The translations under genes and the position numbers were made by a program. Below, in pieces: positions 45,714 to 54,611 of a stretch of 64,000 nucleotides of DNA. Within the stretch, counting starts at the first letter, position 1, and every line of letters starts with the position of its first letter. Below the pieces are notes generated by a model. It saw only the letters and a program-made list of their open reading frames with translations, searched no databases and was not told the DNA's origin. Origin of the DNA: Companilactobacillus allii (GTDB lineage: Bacteria; Bacillota; Bacilli; Lactobacillales; Lactobacillaceae); contig NZ_CP019323.1 of the NCBI RefSeq assembly GCF_001971585.1, forward strand, positions 248,001-312,000, in the 5' to 3' direction.

Positions 45714-45727
45714 TGTTAACGGTTTCA
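45714..45727 (-). promoter_or_regulatory. cre site (CcpA) of the cellobiose PTS operon
   Basis: On the minus strand TGAAACCGTTAACA fits TGWAANCGNTNWCA at every defined position. It begins at the end of the -10 box, so CcpA binding would block transcription when glucose is present. Confidence 0.75.
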
Positions 45728-45756
45728 TTATAAGTTCAGTCTCCACTTTAAGTCAA
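45727..45756 (-). promoter_or_regulatory. Promoter of the cellobiose PTS operon
   Basis: TTGACT (45751-45756) and TATAAT (45727-45732), read on the minus strand, are 18 bases apart. The start codon of IIB lies 35 bases further. Confidence 0.75.
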
Positions 45757-45767
45757 TACAAATTATT

Positions 45768-45785
45768 AATTTGTTATAACAAATT
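45768..45785. promoter_or_regulatory. GntR-type operator
   Basis: AATTTGTTATAACAAATT is a perfect 18-base palindrome 12 bases upstream of the -35 box. A 14 of 18 match, AATTTGTTATAACTATTT, lies upstream of the GntR gene (46573-46590), which supports it as the site of that regulator. Confidence 0.65.
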
Positions 45786-45797
45786 ATTTTTGACATA

Positions 45798-45842
45798 AAA
45801 AAAGACATCAAATTATCAAAATGCAAATAATTAAATGTCTTA
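45798..45842 (-). terminator. Terminator after the 45840 GntR gene
   Basis: AAGACAT and ATGTCTT form the outer stem, with AATTAT/ATAATT inside, followed by T residues on the minus strand. It overlaps the stop codon. Confidence 0.65.
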
Positions 45843-46538
45843 AATTGATTCATGTATTGAAAATTGTGATGATCGAATGTATGTATATGCATACTCAAAA
45901 ATCTGTCCATTATCCAAAAAAGACCTTTGCTCCACTGTTATCAGCGGTTCAGGCTCAACTAGACCTAGCTTTGTTTTCACTGGTTCAGCAGACATTTCAC
46001 TTGATATTGTCCGAATGCCTGAATCGACATCTAGGTCCAACTCCTTGTCGATAAAGTCATAAATGGACCCCTTTAAAGAATCCATCTGCATCCCTTGAAT
46101 AATTTTTACAGGCATAAATATCTTTTGTAGCGCAATGACAGTATCTTTGTCTTTAATTAAACGTTCGATTCCATAGGTGAAGTCGAACTGATTGATATTC
46201 AACTGATCCATGACCTCACCAGATGGTTTATCAACACCAAAATTCAAAAGTTCAACTTCGTATTTGTTGAAATCAAATATTTCTAAAGATCTTTTACCAT
46301 TATTGAATCCAGTATTTGCTTGATTGTCTTTAACAAAGGTCCCAGAGCCTTGGATCCTATAGATCAGTCCTTCATCTACCAGTATATCCAAGGCCTTTCT
46401 AACGGTGATCCGACTAACATTTAGTGAAGTCGCAATCACAGTTTCTTGAGGTAATTGTTCATTGATTTGATATTCTTTTTCTAAGATCTGCTGTCGTAAA
46501 CGATTCGCCACCACCACATACTTGGGTGTTTCTTTCAT
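45840..46538 (-). CDS. GntR-family regulator (HutC type) of the cellobiose PTS operon
   Basis: This 232-aa protein starts at ATG 46538 behind GTCGGAGGAAAATTT; the reading from 46568 has no ribosome binding site. The winged helix runs from about 5 to 70 (LPQETVIATSLNVSRITVRKAL) and the UTRA ligand domain from about 90 to 225. It lies upstream of the IIB gene in the same direction, and both it and the PTS operon have TTGTTATAAC palindromes in front. A sugar phosphate from the PTS is the probable effector. Confidence 0.88.
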   Translation of the reverse strand: MKETPKYVVVANRLRQQILEKEYQINEQLPQETVIATSLNVSRITVRKALDILVDEGLIYRIQGSGTFVKDNQANTGFNNGKRSLEIFDFNKYEVELLNFGVDKPSGEVMDQLNINQFDFTYGIERLIKDKDTVIALQKIFMPVKIIQGMQMDSLKGSIYDFIDKELDLDVDSGIRTISSEMSAEPVKTKLGLVEPEPLITVEQRSFLDNGQIFEYAYTYIRSSQFSIHESI

Positions 46539-46572
46539 AAATTTTCCTCCGACATCATTACACAGCATCTAA

Positions 46573-46590
46573 AATTTGTTATAACTATTT
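46573..46590. promoter_or_regulatory. GntR self-operator
   Basis: AATTTGTTATAACTATTT lies 35 bases before the GntR start and matches the palindrome at 45768-45785 in 14 of 18 positions. Autoregulation is inferred. Confidence 0.5.
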
Positions 46591-46711
46591 CTAGATGTGT
46601 CTTTGCTATTATAACGCATTTACTAAATAATCATATAGTGACTTATAGTATCAATATTAACCCATTTCAAAACTGATACCCACAAAAAAACAACAATAAA
46701 ACAAAACAAAA

Positions 46712-46721
46712 TGTTTAAACA
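46712..46721. promoter_or_regulatory. TGTTTAAACA box 3 (PTS EIIABC)
   Basis: This is a perfect 10-base palindrome, 111 bases before the PTS start. It is identical in core to the boxes near the GntR gene at 49434, the probable regulator. The remaining gene-free sequence here, 46591-46831, shows no other clear signal. Confidence 0.6.
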
Positions 46722-46831
46722 CTTATGACTATAAATTTATTCATAAAGGTTATACAATAAAGTGGATAATTGTCTTTTTTATGTATTTTTTACATAGACT
46801 CACTTAAATATGCCTATTGGGAGGAATAATC

Positions 46832-48706
46832 TTGGAGGACTCATTGAATATTCTGGCACCAATATCTGGAAAGGTCATTGATTTAACCACGGTGAATGAT
46901 CCTGTATTTTCAAAAAAAATGATGGGAGAAGGTTTTGGGATTCTCCCCAGTGATAATTATGTCACTTCACCAGTATCCGGAACTATCACGCTAGTGGCAA
47001 AAACTAAACATGCTATAGGAATCACTACACCAAACGGTGTTGAAATCCTAATTCACATGGGGATAGACACTGTAACTTTAAATGGTACCCCTTTTGAGAT
47101 CCACGTCAAAGTAAACGATAAAGTATCAGCTGGACAACTTATCGCCATTATGGACCTTACTGCAATAATAAAGTCTGGAAAAGACCCGACTGTCATAGTC
47201 GCAATAACCAACTCTGATAAGTTAAACGACATCAAGATACATCTTGGAAAAGTTGATTCTGGTCAAATAGTCGCGACTACAAAGTTTCATTCAAATTCTG
47301 ACAAAGAAGTCGATGTCCCAACAAATTACCATCAAATAGCCGAAGCAATCATTCAAAATATCGGTGGCGTTGAGAACGTATCTTCGCTCATTCATTGTAT
47401 GACAAGACTACGCTTCTATCTTATAAACGATAAGTTGACTAATGATTCTGCTATCAAGAATATTGATGGAATTATAAACATCGTTCGTGCAGGTGGGCAA
47501 TATCAAGTTGTCATCGGTCCATCAATTGACGATATTTATGCTGCTGTAGTTGATATTCTTGGTCCCAAATTATCACAAAATAATTCAATTAAAAATGACG
47601 CACCGAAGAGTTTTTGGGCCGAATTCAAGAATTACCTGAATTCATTCATCCATGTTCTGACAGGTTCAATGCTTCCTATCATTGGGCTTCTAGGTGGATC
47701 TGGTATTTTGAAAGGAATCCTTGGTGCACTTTGTGGATACGGAATCTTGGAGAAGTCCAGTGGCACTTACTTATTATTCTCAGCCATTGGAGATTCTCTA
47801 TATTACTTCCTACCAATAATCCTCGGATTCACCACCGCAAAAGTACTTGGAGCAAATCCGATCACGATGGCTGTGGTCGGTGGAGTATTGACCTATCCGT
47901 CATTAATCACTGCTGGTAATGAAGCGATTCAACTGACGGTGTTTAGAATACCGGCTCACATCATGAGTTACACGTCGTCTGTCTTCCCAATAATATTTGC
48001 GGCTTGGGTGGGAAGTTACTTGGAGAAGTGGCTAAAGAAAGTCATCCCTTCAGTGATTCGCTCAGTCTTCCTTCCCATCATAGAAGTGATTCTACTTAGC
48101 CTATTGATATATGTCGGAGTCGGCCCAGTTATGCTTTATTTGAGCAAATTATTATCTCTTGGGGTTGAGTCAATTTACTTTGTAAATCCTGCTTTAACAG
48201 GCGTATTAGTCTCTGGATTATATCAAATATTAGTAATATTCGGACTACATTGGGCGATCATTCCCATACTAGTCAACGACTTAGCCATCAATGGGCACAG
48301 TTACCTCAATGCCATGATCTCAGTAACTATGGTCGCTCAAGGTGCTGCTGCAATGGCCGTTGCACTAAAAACTAGAGACAAAAAATACCGTGATCTATCC
48401 TGGGCAGCAACTCTTTCAGCCTTTTGTGGCGTTACTGAACCAGCAATCTACGGTATTACTTTGAAATATAAACGTATTTTCATTCTATCAAATATCGGTA
48501 GTGCCATCGGGGGATTCCTTGCTGGATTCTTCAAAGTAGATGCCTATGCCTTATCCGGCTCACTTATCGGCTTTCCAGCTTTTATAAATCCCAATGTCGG
48601 AGTTACTTCCAATCTACAAGGATATGTTATCGCCCACATAGCTACTCTGATCGTTACATTTATCTTAGTTTTTGTTTGGGGCGATAAAGATCCTGTTTCA
48701 AATTAG
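46832..48706 (+). CDS. PTS beta-glucoside EII with IIA-IIB-IIC order
   Basis: This 624-aa protein starts at TTG 46832 behind GGGAGGAATAATC. The glucose-type IIA domain comes first (about 1-160, phospho-His75 in EILIHMGID). IIB follows (about 165-255, phospho-Cys189 in SLIHCMTRLRF), then the IIC membrane domain (about 270-620, with FGLHWAIIPIL and GVTEPAIYGITLK). The usual BglP order is IIB-IIC-IIA, so this is a permuted form. It is convergent with its likely regulator gene, overlapping by 4 bases at the stop codons. Substrate is probably a beta-glucoside or similar disaccharide. Confidence 0.9.
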   Translation: MEDSLNILAPISGKVIDLTTVNDPVFSKKMMGEGFGILPSDNYVTSPVSGTITLVAKTKHAIGITTPNGVEILIHMGIDTVTLNGTPFEIHVKVNDKVSAGQLIAIMDLTAIIKSGKDPTVIVAITNSDKLNDIKIHLGKVDSGQIVATTKFHSNSDKEVDVPTNYHQIAEAIIQNIGGVENVSSLIHCMTRLRFYLINDKLTNDSAIKNIDGIINIVRAGGQYQVVIGPSIDDIYAAVVDILGPKLSQNNSIKNDAPKSFWAEFKNYLNSFIHVLTGSMLPIIGLLGGSGILKGILGALCGYGILEKSSGTYLLFSAIGDSLYYFLPIILGFTTAKVLGANPITMAVVGGVLTYPSLITAGNEAIQLTVFRIPAHIMSYTSSVFPIIFAAWVGSYLEKWLKKVIPSVIRSVFLPIIEVILLSLLIYVGVGPVMLYLSKLLSLGVESIYFVNPALTGVLVSGLYQILVIFGLHWAIIPILVNDLAINGHSYLNAMISVTMVAQGAAAMAVALKTRDKKYRDLSWAATLSAFCGVTEPAIYGITLKYKRIFILSNIGSAIGGFLAGFFKVDAYALSGSLIGFPAFINPNVGVTSNLQGYVIAHIATLIVTFILVFVWGDKDPVSN

Positions 48707-49434
48707 AACGACTTGAAATCTACCATTGAAAAGTTGTTGGGAACATACCTAGTTTGCGTGTGCTCAAATAGACTTCCAGTATCGGTATAAACAAACTTAG
48801 TTAACACACCTACACAGTTCATATCGTCAATATCCAACACCTGCATATCACGTTTGGTGGCTGATTCTACTGTAGTAGTTGAACGTTCAGCCGCAATCTT
48901 AAATAGATTATTATCACGAATATATTGATAAATAGAACTCTTAGCATCTTCAACCGTCATATCCTTCAACATGCTCTTGCGGAAGTAACTATTATCAACA
49001 ACAAGGGCATTGCCGTCAAATAAACGTAATCTTTCAATATAAAATGCCTTATCACCTGCATTAAAAGAGGTGATTTTTTCGATTCTTTCATCTACTTCAA
49101 CTTCTTCAAAGGATAAAACTTCAGTTGAAAGTTCTTGAATGAACTTGTTCTGTGGAAATTTTTTTAATCCTTCAAATCCTATATTATTATCAGCAGTAAA
49201 TACGACCTTATCATCACGGATAGGTTCTAAAACAACTACTCCACGTCCTTTAACGGCATAAACAAGCCCATCACTTTGGAGTTCTTTTAGTGCACGTCTG
49301 ACGGTATTTCTAGTCACATCAAATCGTGCTGCAAGATCTTCTTCACCAGGTAATGTATTTCTTGGTGGATAGACTTGCTTATTGATCTCATCTTTCAATG
49401 TGTCATAAATGTCAGAATATAACTTTTTTGGCAT
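48703..49434 (-). CDS. GntR-family regulator (HutC type)
   Basis: This 243-aa protein has a winged helix (about 5-70, GEEDLAARFDVTRNTVRRAL) and a UTRA ligand domain (about 85-240). It overlaps the end of the convergent PTS gene by 4 bases and is divergent from the SGNH hydrolase gene. Two TGTTTAAACA boxes stand in the divergent region and one before the PTS gene. Those boxes fit the general GntR half-site pattern, so it probably controls all three genes and itself. Confidence 0.88.
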   Translation of the reverse strand: MPKKLYSDIYDTLKDEINKQVYPPRNTLPGEEDLAARFDVTRNTVRRALKELQSDGLVYAVKGRGVVVLEPIRDDKVVFTADNNIGFEGLKKFPQNKFIQELSTEVLSFEEVEVDERIEKITSFNAGDKAFYIERLRLFDGNALVVDNSYFRKSMLKDMTVEDAKSSIYQYIRDNNLFKIAAERSTTTVESATKRDMQVLDIDDMNCVGVLTKFVYTDTGSLFEHTQTRYVPNNFSMVDFKSF

Positions 49435-49470
49435 GGTAGTTTCTCCTCAATTAAGCAAATTATGTGGTAT

Positions 49471-49482
49471 ATGTTTAAACAT
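49471..49482. promoter_or_regulatory. TGTTTAAACA box 4
   Basis: ATGTTTAAACAT with outer TAT/ATA gives a 16-base palindrome, 37 bases before the GntR start. It is identical over 12 bases to box 1 near dlt. Confidence 0.65.
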
Positions 49483-49510
49483 ATGTTAAAATTGGTTAAC
49501 AAATTATAGG

Positions 49511-49520
49511 TGTTTAAACA
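49511..49520. promoter_or_regulatory. TGTTTAAACA box 5
   Basis: This box lies 105 bases before the SGNH gene and 39 bases from box 4, near four helical turns. Between them are GGTTAAC and AT-rich promoter-like sequences. Confidence 0.6.
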
Positions 49521-49625
49521 TCTACAATCTAGTAAGATTATAACATATGATTACATCATTTGAACTGAATTATATAAAATAATAATAATAATTTATCATC
49601 GAATGACTTTATCTGGAGGACAACC

Positions 49626-50699
49626 ATGACAATAGTTAATACCTGGACTCAAGAATTCTCGTACTTCCCAAATATTAAGCGTATCAATCATAACAAAACC
49701 CAAACCATGACCGTATTCCAGTCAATAAGTACTAACAAGATACGGATATTGGTCAATAACCAATACGGTAGACTGCCACTAGAGATAAAGAGTATCAAGA
49801 TCATTGTCGCTGATAAGACTTATGACATCAAATATAATAAAAAAACGAGCTTCAGTATTGCCGCAAAGCAAAGTATCTGGAGTGATTGGCTTACTGTACA
49901 TCTGATGGAAAATAGTTACTTCAAAATACAGATCACCGCATTCAACCGTTCTATTCACACATTAGGATCGACCATTTCATCCGACATAATCAGTTGTGAC
50001 AACTACCAAAGTGGCGAAACAAGCTACTTCTTCGGTGTATCTGCCATTCAAGCTGATACCAGCTCCCTGATTGAAAAACTGGCCTTTTTTGGAGATTCAT
50101 TGACCAATCAAGGGACCTTTACTGATGCCTTATCCAAGGTGATGTCCAAAGAGAATATTGTTACTGCTAATTATGGAATATCTGGTAATCGTCTTTTACA
50201 TAAGGGTAATAGTACTTCCAAGTGGTCCAGCAGTTTTGGCCCTGCCGGAATCGATCGTTTCCAAAAAATGATTGATGAATTCTGTCCAAATACTATTGTA
50301 TTACTAGAAGGGACAAATGACTTAATGCAACCTGGAACTGGAACTCCTCTAAAAGAATTACCAACTGGCGAAGAATATATTGCTGGCCTAAAAGGTATCG
50401 AAAAAACATGTCAAAAAAATAATATCAAGTTGATTTGTTTAACGATTCCTCCATTTAAGGGATCTATCATTGATGGCATAGCTGCCTGGAATCCTGATAA
50501 GGAAAATATTCGAATACAGATTAATAATTATATTCTTGAGATCCCGCACTCTATTGATTTGGCAACTTTTGTTAGTAACGATGAGCAGACTCAATTATCT
50601 GATGAGTTTGATTGTGGTGATCATGCACATTTTTCCAAGGCTGGTGGTAAGCTTATTGCTCAGTTCTTGGAAAATAGTCTTAATGGTTTATATGTTTAA
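49626..50699 (+). CDS. SGNH/GDSL-family esterase
   Basis: This 357-aa hydrolase has an N-terminal beta-sandwich-like part (about 1-145) and an SGNH domain: block I AFFGDSLTNQG with nucleophile Ser, block II YGISGNRLL, block III LEGTNDLMQPG and block V FDCGDHAHFSKAGG with Asp/His. No signal peptide is visible, so the protein is probably cytosolic. TCTGGAGGACAACC precedes the ATG. It is divergent from GntR and likely deacylates a sugar imported by the IIABC protein. Confidence 0.85.
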   Translation: MTIVNTWTQEFSYFPNIKRINHNKTQTMTVFQSISTNKIRILVNNQYGRLPLEIKSIKIIVADKTYDIKYNKKTSFSIAAKQSIWSDWLTVHLMENSYFKIQITAFNRSIHTLGSTISSDIISCDNYQSGETSYFFGVSAIQADTSSLIEKLAFFGDSLTNQGTFTDALSKVMSKENIVTANYGISGNRLLHKGNSTSKWSSSFGPAGIDRFQKMIDEFCPNTIVLLEGTNDLMQPGTGTPLKELPTGEEYIAGLKGIEKTCQKNNIKLICLTIPPFKGSIIDGIAAWNPDKENIRIQINNYILEIPHSIDLATFVSNDEQTQLSDEFDCGDHAHFSKAGGKLIAQFLENSLNGLYV

Positions 50700-50700
50700 T

Positions 50701-51077
50701 TTTTGATTGTACAATTTATCCTTTTCCTTGTTTGCTTCGCAAACGCGTAAAAACACACAATTTCTTCCGCTTAGCGCTAAAAATGGGGTCTTCACTTTCG
50801 TGAAGGCCCCATTTTTGATTGTACAATTTATCCTTTTTCTTGTTTGCTTCGCAAACGCGTAAAAACACACAATTTCTTCCACTTAGCGCTAAAAATAGGG
50901 TCTTCACTTTCGTGAAGGCCCCATTTTTGATTGTACAATTTATCCTTTTTCTTGTTTGCTTCGCAAACGCGTAAAAACACACAATTTCTTCCACTTAGCG
51001 CTAAAAATAGGGTCTTCACTTTCGTGAAGGCCCCATTTTTTGTGCTAATGCTCGGAAATTCCCGTGTGTTTTTACGC
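50701..51077. repeat. Palindrome family A, copy 3, with 112-base triplication
   Basis: A unit of 112 bases repeats at 50701, 50813 and 50925. Each unit contains TTTGCTTCGCAAA (small hairpin), GCGTAAAAACACAC, the conserved AATTTCTTCC..CTTAGCGCTAA segment and the hairpin TCTTCAC/GTGAAGG. Only the last unit is followed by the right side, ending in GTGTGTTTTTACGC (51064-51077), the perfect complement of the outer arm. It separates convergent genes. Short frames inside it are artefacts of the repeat. Confidence 0.8.
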
Positions 51078-51078
51078 T

Positions 51079-52833
51079 CTACTCCTGGAACTGGCTATTA
51101 TACATATTTGCATAAAATCCATTAACTTCCATCAACTCATCATGTGTACCTCGTTCAATAATCTCACCATCTTTTACTACTAAGATAATATCAGCATTCT
51201 TAATAGTAGAAAGTCTATGGGCGATGACAAATGAGGTCCTACCTTTCATCAATAGATCCATTGCTTTTTGGATTTGTTCTTCGGTTCTTGTATCAACTGA
51301 ACTTGTGGCTTCGTCAAGAATCAACATTGGTGAATTCTTGATCAATGCTCTAGCAATGGTCATCAATTGTTTTTGGCCGACTGATAGACTGATTGAATCA
51401 TCTAAAACTGTATCGAGTCCTTTTGGCAAGGTATCGATAAAGTGATCAATACCAACAGCCTTGATGGCTTTTTGAATTTGTTCTTCGGAAACATCTTTCT
51501 TGTTATATACTAGATTATTTCTTACTGTATCATCAAATAACCATGCATCTTGAAGCACCATATCGAATTGATCACGTACGTCAGAACGTTTCATATCTTC
51601 AATATCGACGCCGTCCATTTTAATCGTTCCACTATTCATATCATAGAATCTCATCAAAAGATTAACTGTCGTTGTCTTACCTGAACCTGTAGGACCAACG
51701 ATAGCAACTTTTTGTCCGGGTTTAGTATGAACTGTAAAATCTTTGATAATTGTTTGACCTGGTAAATATCCAAATTTAACATGGTCAAATTCAACATCAC
51801 CAGTTACTTTTGGTACTTCGACATCCTTGTCAGAATCATCTATTTCTTCTGCTTCTCCCAAGAATCCAAAGACACGTTTCATTGCGGCTTGAGCTGATTG
51901 TAAACTGGCAAAAGCTTGAGCTATTTGTGATAGAGGTTGTGAGAATAGACGTACATAAATCATAAAGGCAACGATAGTACCCATACTGATCTTACCGTCA
52001 ATTGCCATAACTCCACCGACGATACAGACCATCACATATCCAAAGTTACCAACAAATCCCATCAACGGTTGCATGATACCTGACATAAATTGTGATTTCC
52101 AAACTGAATCGTACAATTTATTATTCATCCCATCAAAGTTCTCTTTAGCATCATCGGCATAATTTGAAGTCTTAACGACTGCGTGTCCTGAATAAATCTC
52201 TTCTGTGTAACTTGAGATATCGGCCAAACGGTTCTGTTGACTATTGAAGTACTTTTGAGATCTACTCATAATCACAATAGTCAGTACAAATCCTATCAAC
52301 ACTGAAACAATCGCTGTGATACTCATAACAACATTTGTGATAAGCATCATGACGACACATCCGATAAACAAAGTGATAGATGATATCAATGTACCTAGAC
52401 TTTGGTTCAATGATTGTCCCATTGTATCCAAGTCATTAGTAACTCGACTCAATGTGTCACCTTCGTTATGAGTATCGAAGTAGTTCAGTGGTAATTTATT
52501 GATTTTGTGAACAATATTATTTCTTAGTTTTTGTGTAAACTTCTGAGTTACTGTGGCCATTATGAATCCTTGACCATATGACATCACTGCCCCAGCAACG
52601 TAAATAATTCCCATGATCATAGTTATCTTAAGTACTTGAGCAACGTCTATTTTACCCATCAATCCATTAGTGATAAGATCAGTGATCTTGCTCAATTGAC
52701 TGGGTCCAATTATAGAAGTAATACTGCCTAGTGCAGCGAAAACTACAGCAAACAGTACTGGTGCAATGTAGGGTCTACCATACTCTACTACGCCATCTTT
52801 GATATTGATATCTCTGGTATTTGCTCTACGCAT
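51079..52833 (-). CDS. Multidrug-type ABC exporter half, canonical Walker B
   Basis: This 584-aa half transporter has six membrane helices and one ATPase domain. Walker A GPTGSGKTT is near residue 380, the signature is LSVGQ instead of LSGGQ, and Walker B ILDEATSSVD keeps the catalytic Glu. It is the second gene of an exporter pair; its start overlaps the partner's stop (TAATG). With the neighbour it forms a heterodimer like LmrCD or BmrCD, in which the degenerate signature faces the partner's degenerate Walker B site. Confidence 0.92.
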   Translation of the reverse strand: MRRANTRDINIKDGVVEYGRPYIAPVLFAVVFAALGSITSIIGPSQLSKITDLITNGLMGKIDVAQVLKITMIMGIIYVAGAVMSYGQGFIMATVTQKFTQKLRNNIVHKINKLPLNYFDTHNEGDTLSRVTNDLDTMGQSLNQSLGTLISSITLFIGCVVMMLITNVVMSITAIVSVLIGFVLTIVIMSRSQKYFNSQQNRLADISSYTEEIYSGHAVVKTSNYADDAKENFDGMNNKLYDSVWKSQFMSGIMQPLMGFVGNFGYVMVCIVGGVMAIDGKISMGTIVAFMIYVRLFSQPLSQIAQAFASLQSAQAAMKRVFGFLGEAEEIDDSDKDVEVPKVTGDVEFDHVKFGYLPGQTIIKDFTVHTKPGQKVAIVGPTGSGKTTTVNLLMRFYDMNSGTIKMDGVDIEDMKRSDVRDQFDMVLQDAWLFDDTVRNNLVYNKKDVSEEQIQKAIKAVGIDHFIDTLPKGLDTVLDDSISLSVGQKQLMTIARALIKNSPMLILDEATSSVDTRTEEQIQKAMDLLMKGRTSFVIAHRLSTIKNADIILVVKDGEIIERGTHDELMEVNGFYANMYNSQFQE

Positions 52834-54602
52834 TAGGCAAGTTCCTCCTTTGATAGTTGTGAATAAGCGATTTCTTGATATACTTCATTATCTTTGAGCA
52901 ACTCTTCGTGAGTTCCTTGACCGACAACTTGTCCTTTATCAAGAACAATAATCTGATCAGCATCGATAATAGTACTGATACGTTGGGCAACAATAACCTT
53001 AGTAGTATCTGCATCTTTTTCTTTTAAGTCATCACGTAACTTTTTATCCGTCTCATAATCTAGTGCTGAAAATGAGTCATCAAACAACAATATTTCTGGT
53101 CGACGAGCAATTGCACGAGCAATCGCCAATCTTTGCTTCTGACCACCTGAGAAATTATCACCATGTTGAGCAACATTAGACTCTAAACCATCTTCTTTTC
53201 CCTCAACAAAATCACGTGATTGTGCAATCTCTAGTGCATCATAGGCATCTGAATCACTTATATCATCAGCTTTGTTAGAACTCTCACCAAAGTCAATATT
53301 GCTCTTGATGCTGCCACTAAATAAGACAGCCTTTTGTGGGATATATCCGATTCGATCATTTAGTTCTTTTTCTGAATAATCTTTAACATTGACACCATCA
53401 ATTAATACTTGACCATCTGTAGCATCATATAGACGCGGAATAAGGTTCAAGGCTGAACTCTTACCACTACCAGTGGAGCCAATAAGCGCAATAGTCTGAC
53501 CCTTTTGTGCTTTAAATGATAGCTTAGCAACAGCTGGTATCTCAGCATCGGGATATTGGAAACTTACATTTTCAAACTGAATAGTACCTTTCTCACTTGG
53601 TTCTTTGGTTGTTTCATTATTGAATTTAATTGTAGGATCAATATCCAACACATCATTGATTCTTCCTGCAGATACAGTTACACGAGGAAGAATTACAAAG
53701 ATAATCGATAATAATAAGAATCCTAAGATAACTTGAATAGCATATGATGAGAACACGATCATGTCACTGAACAGCGACAATCTTTGGGCTCCACTTGCTT
53801 GTTGAATAATAATGGCACCAATAGCGTATACAGCTAGCGTCAATGAACTAGAAATGAAGCTCATTCCCGGATTCATTAATGCCAAGACACGGTTTGCATA
53901 CAGGTTCGTATTAGTTAAGTCATCATTGGCTTTGTTAAACTTGTCATTTTGATATTCTTCTGCATTGTATGCATGTACTACTCTGACACCTGATAAGTTC
54001 TCTTGTGTAACCAGATTCAATCTATCAGTAAGCTTTTGGACCATTTTGAATTTGGGTTGAACTTTGGTCAGAATAAATGTCAACATTATACAAAGTATCA
54101 AGACGGCAACAGCTGTGGCAGTAGTCCATTGCCATCCCTTACCAGCAATTTTAGTGATAGCCCAAACTGCTGTGATCGGTGCTTTGATAATAACTTGAAG
54201 ACCCATAGCAACGAATTGTTGGATCTGAGTAATATCATTTGTTGAACGTGTTAGTAAACTTGAGACTGAAAAGTTCTTAATATCTTGTGTAGAATAATCC
54301 ATGACTTGATTGAAGACGTCTTTTCTCACTCTAGCCGTAAATCCACCGGCAATCTTGGCGACGAAGTAGCCAGTTACAATGGCTACTAGAACACTTAGAA
54401 CTGATAACAATAGCATCATCAATCCAGGTGCTATAATATCTCCAATAGTCGAGCCTTTAGTTTCAATTTTTTCAGTAATTGTGGACATATAACTTGGAAT
54501 ACTCAATTCCAACCAAACTTGAATGACAATGAAGGCTGTACTGATCACCATCATGCCATATTCTTTTTTGTTCATTCTGCTAAGTAATTTAAACATTGGC
54601 AA
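52833..54602 (-). CDS. Multidrug-type ABC exporter half, degenerate Walker B
   Basis: This 589-aa half transporter has six membrane helices and an ATPase domain with Walker A GSTGSGKSS and signature FSGGQKQRLAIARA. Walker B reads LLFDDSFSALD, with Asp in place of the catalytic Glu, as in LmrC, BmrC and TM287. The composite site with this Walker B binds but barely hydrolyses ATP in relatives. It is the first exporter gene, 52 bases after the MarR gene, with an operator-like palindrome in between. Confidence 0.92.
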   Translation of the reverse strand: MPMFKLLSRMNKKEYGMMVISTAFIVIQVWLELSIPSYMSTITEKIETKGSTIGDIIAPGLMMLLLSVLSVLVAIVTGYFVAKIAGGFTARVRKDVFNQVMDYSTQDIKNFSVSSLLTRSTNDITQIQQFVAMGLQVIIKAPITAVWAITKIAGKGWQWTTATAVAVLILCIMLTFILTKVQPKFKMVQKLTDRLNLVTQENLSGVRVVHAYNAEEYQNDKFNKANDDLTNTNLYANRVLALMNPGMSFISSSLTLAVYAIGAIIIQQASGAQRLSLFSDMIVFSSYAIQVILGFLLLSIIFVILPRVTVSAGRINDVLDIDPTIKFNNETTKEPSEKGTIQFENVSFQYPDAEIPAVAKLSFKAQKGQTIALIGSTGSGKSSALNLIPRLYDATDGQVLIDGVNVKDYSEKELNDRIGYIPQKAVLFSGSIKSNIDFGESSNKADDISDSDAYDALEIAQSRDFVEGKEDGLESNVAQHGDNFSGGQKQRLAIARAIARRPEILLFDDSFSALDYETDKKLRDDLKEKDADTTKVIVAQRISTIIDADQIIVLDKGQVVGQGTHEELLKDNEVYQEIAYSQLSKEELA

Positions 54603-54611
54603 CTCCTCTTT

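Noticed and set aside
50688-51125. Four overlapping short frames
   Set aside because: They are produced by the 112-base repeat, which stays open in several frames by chance.
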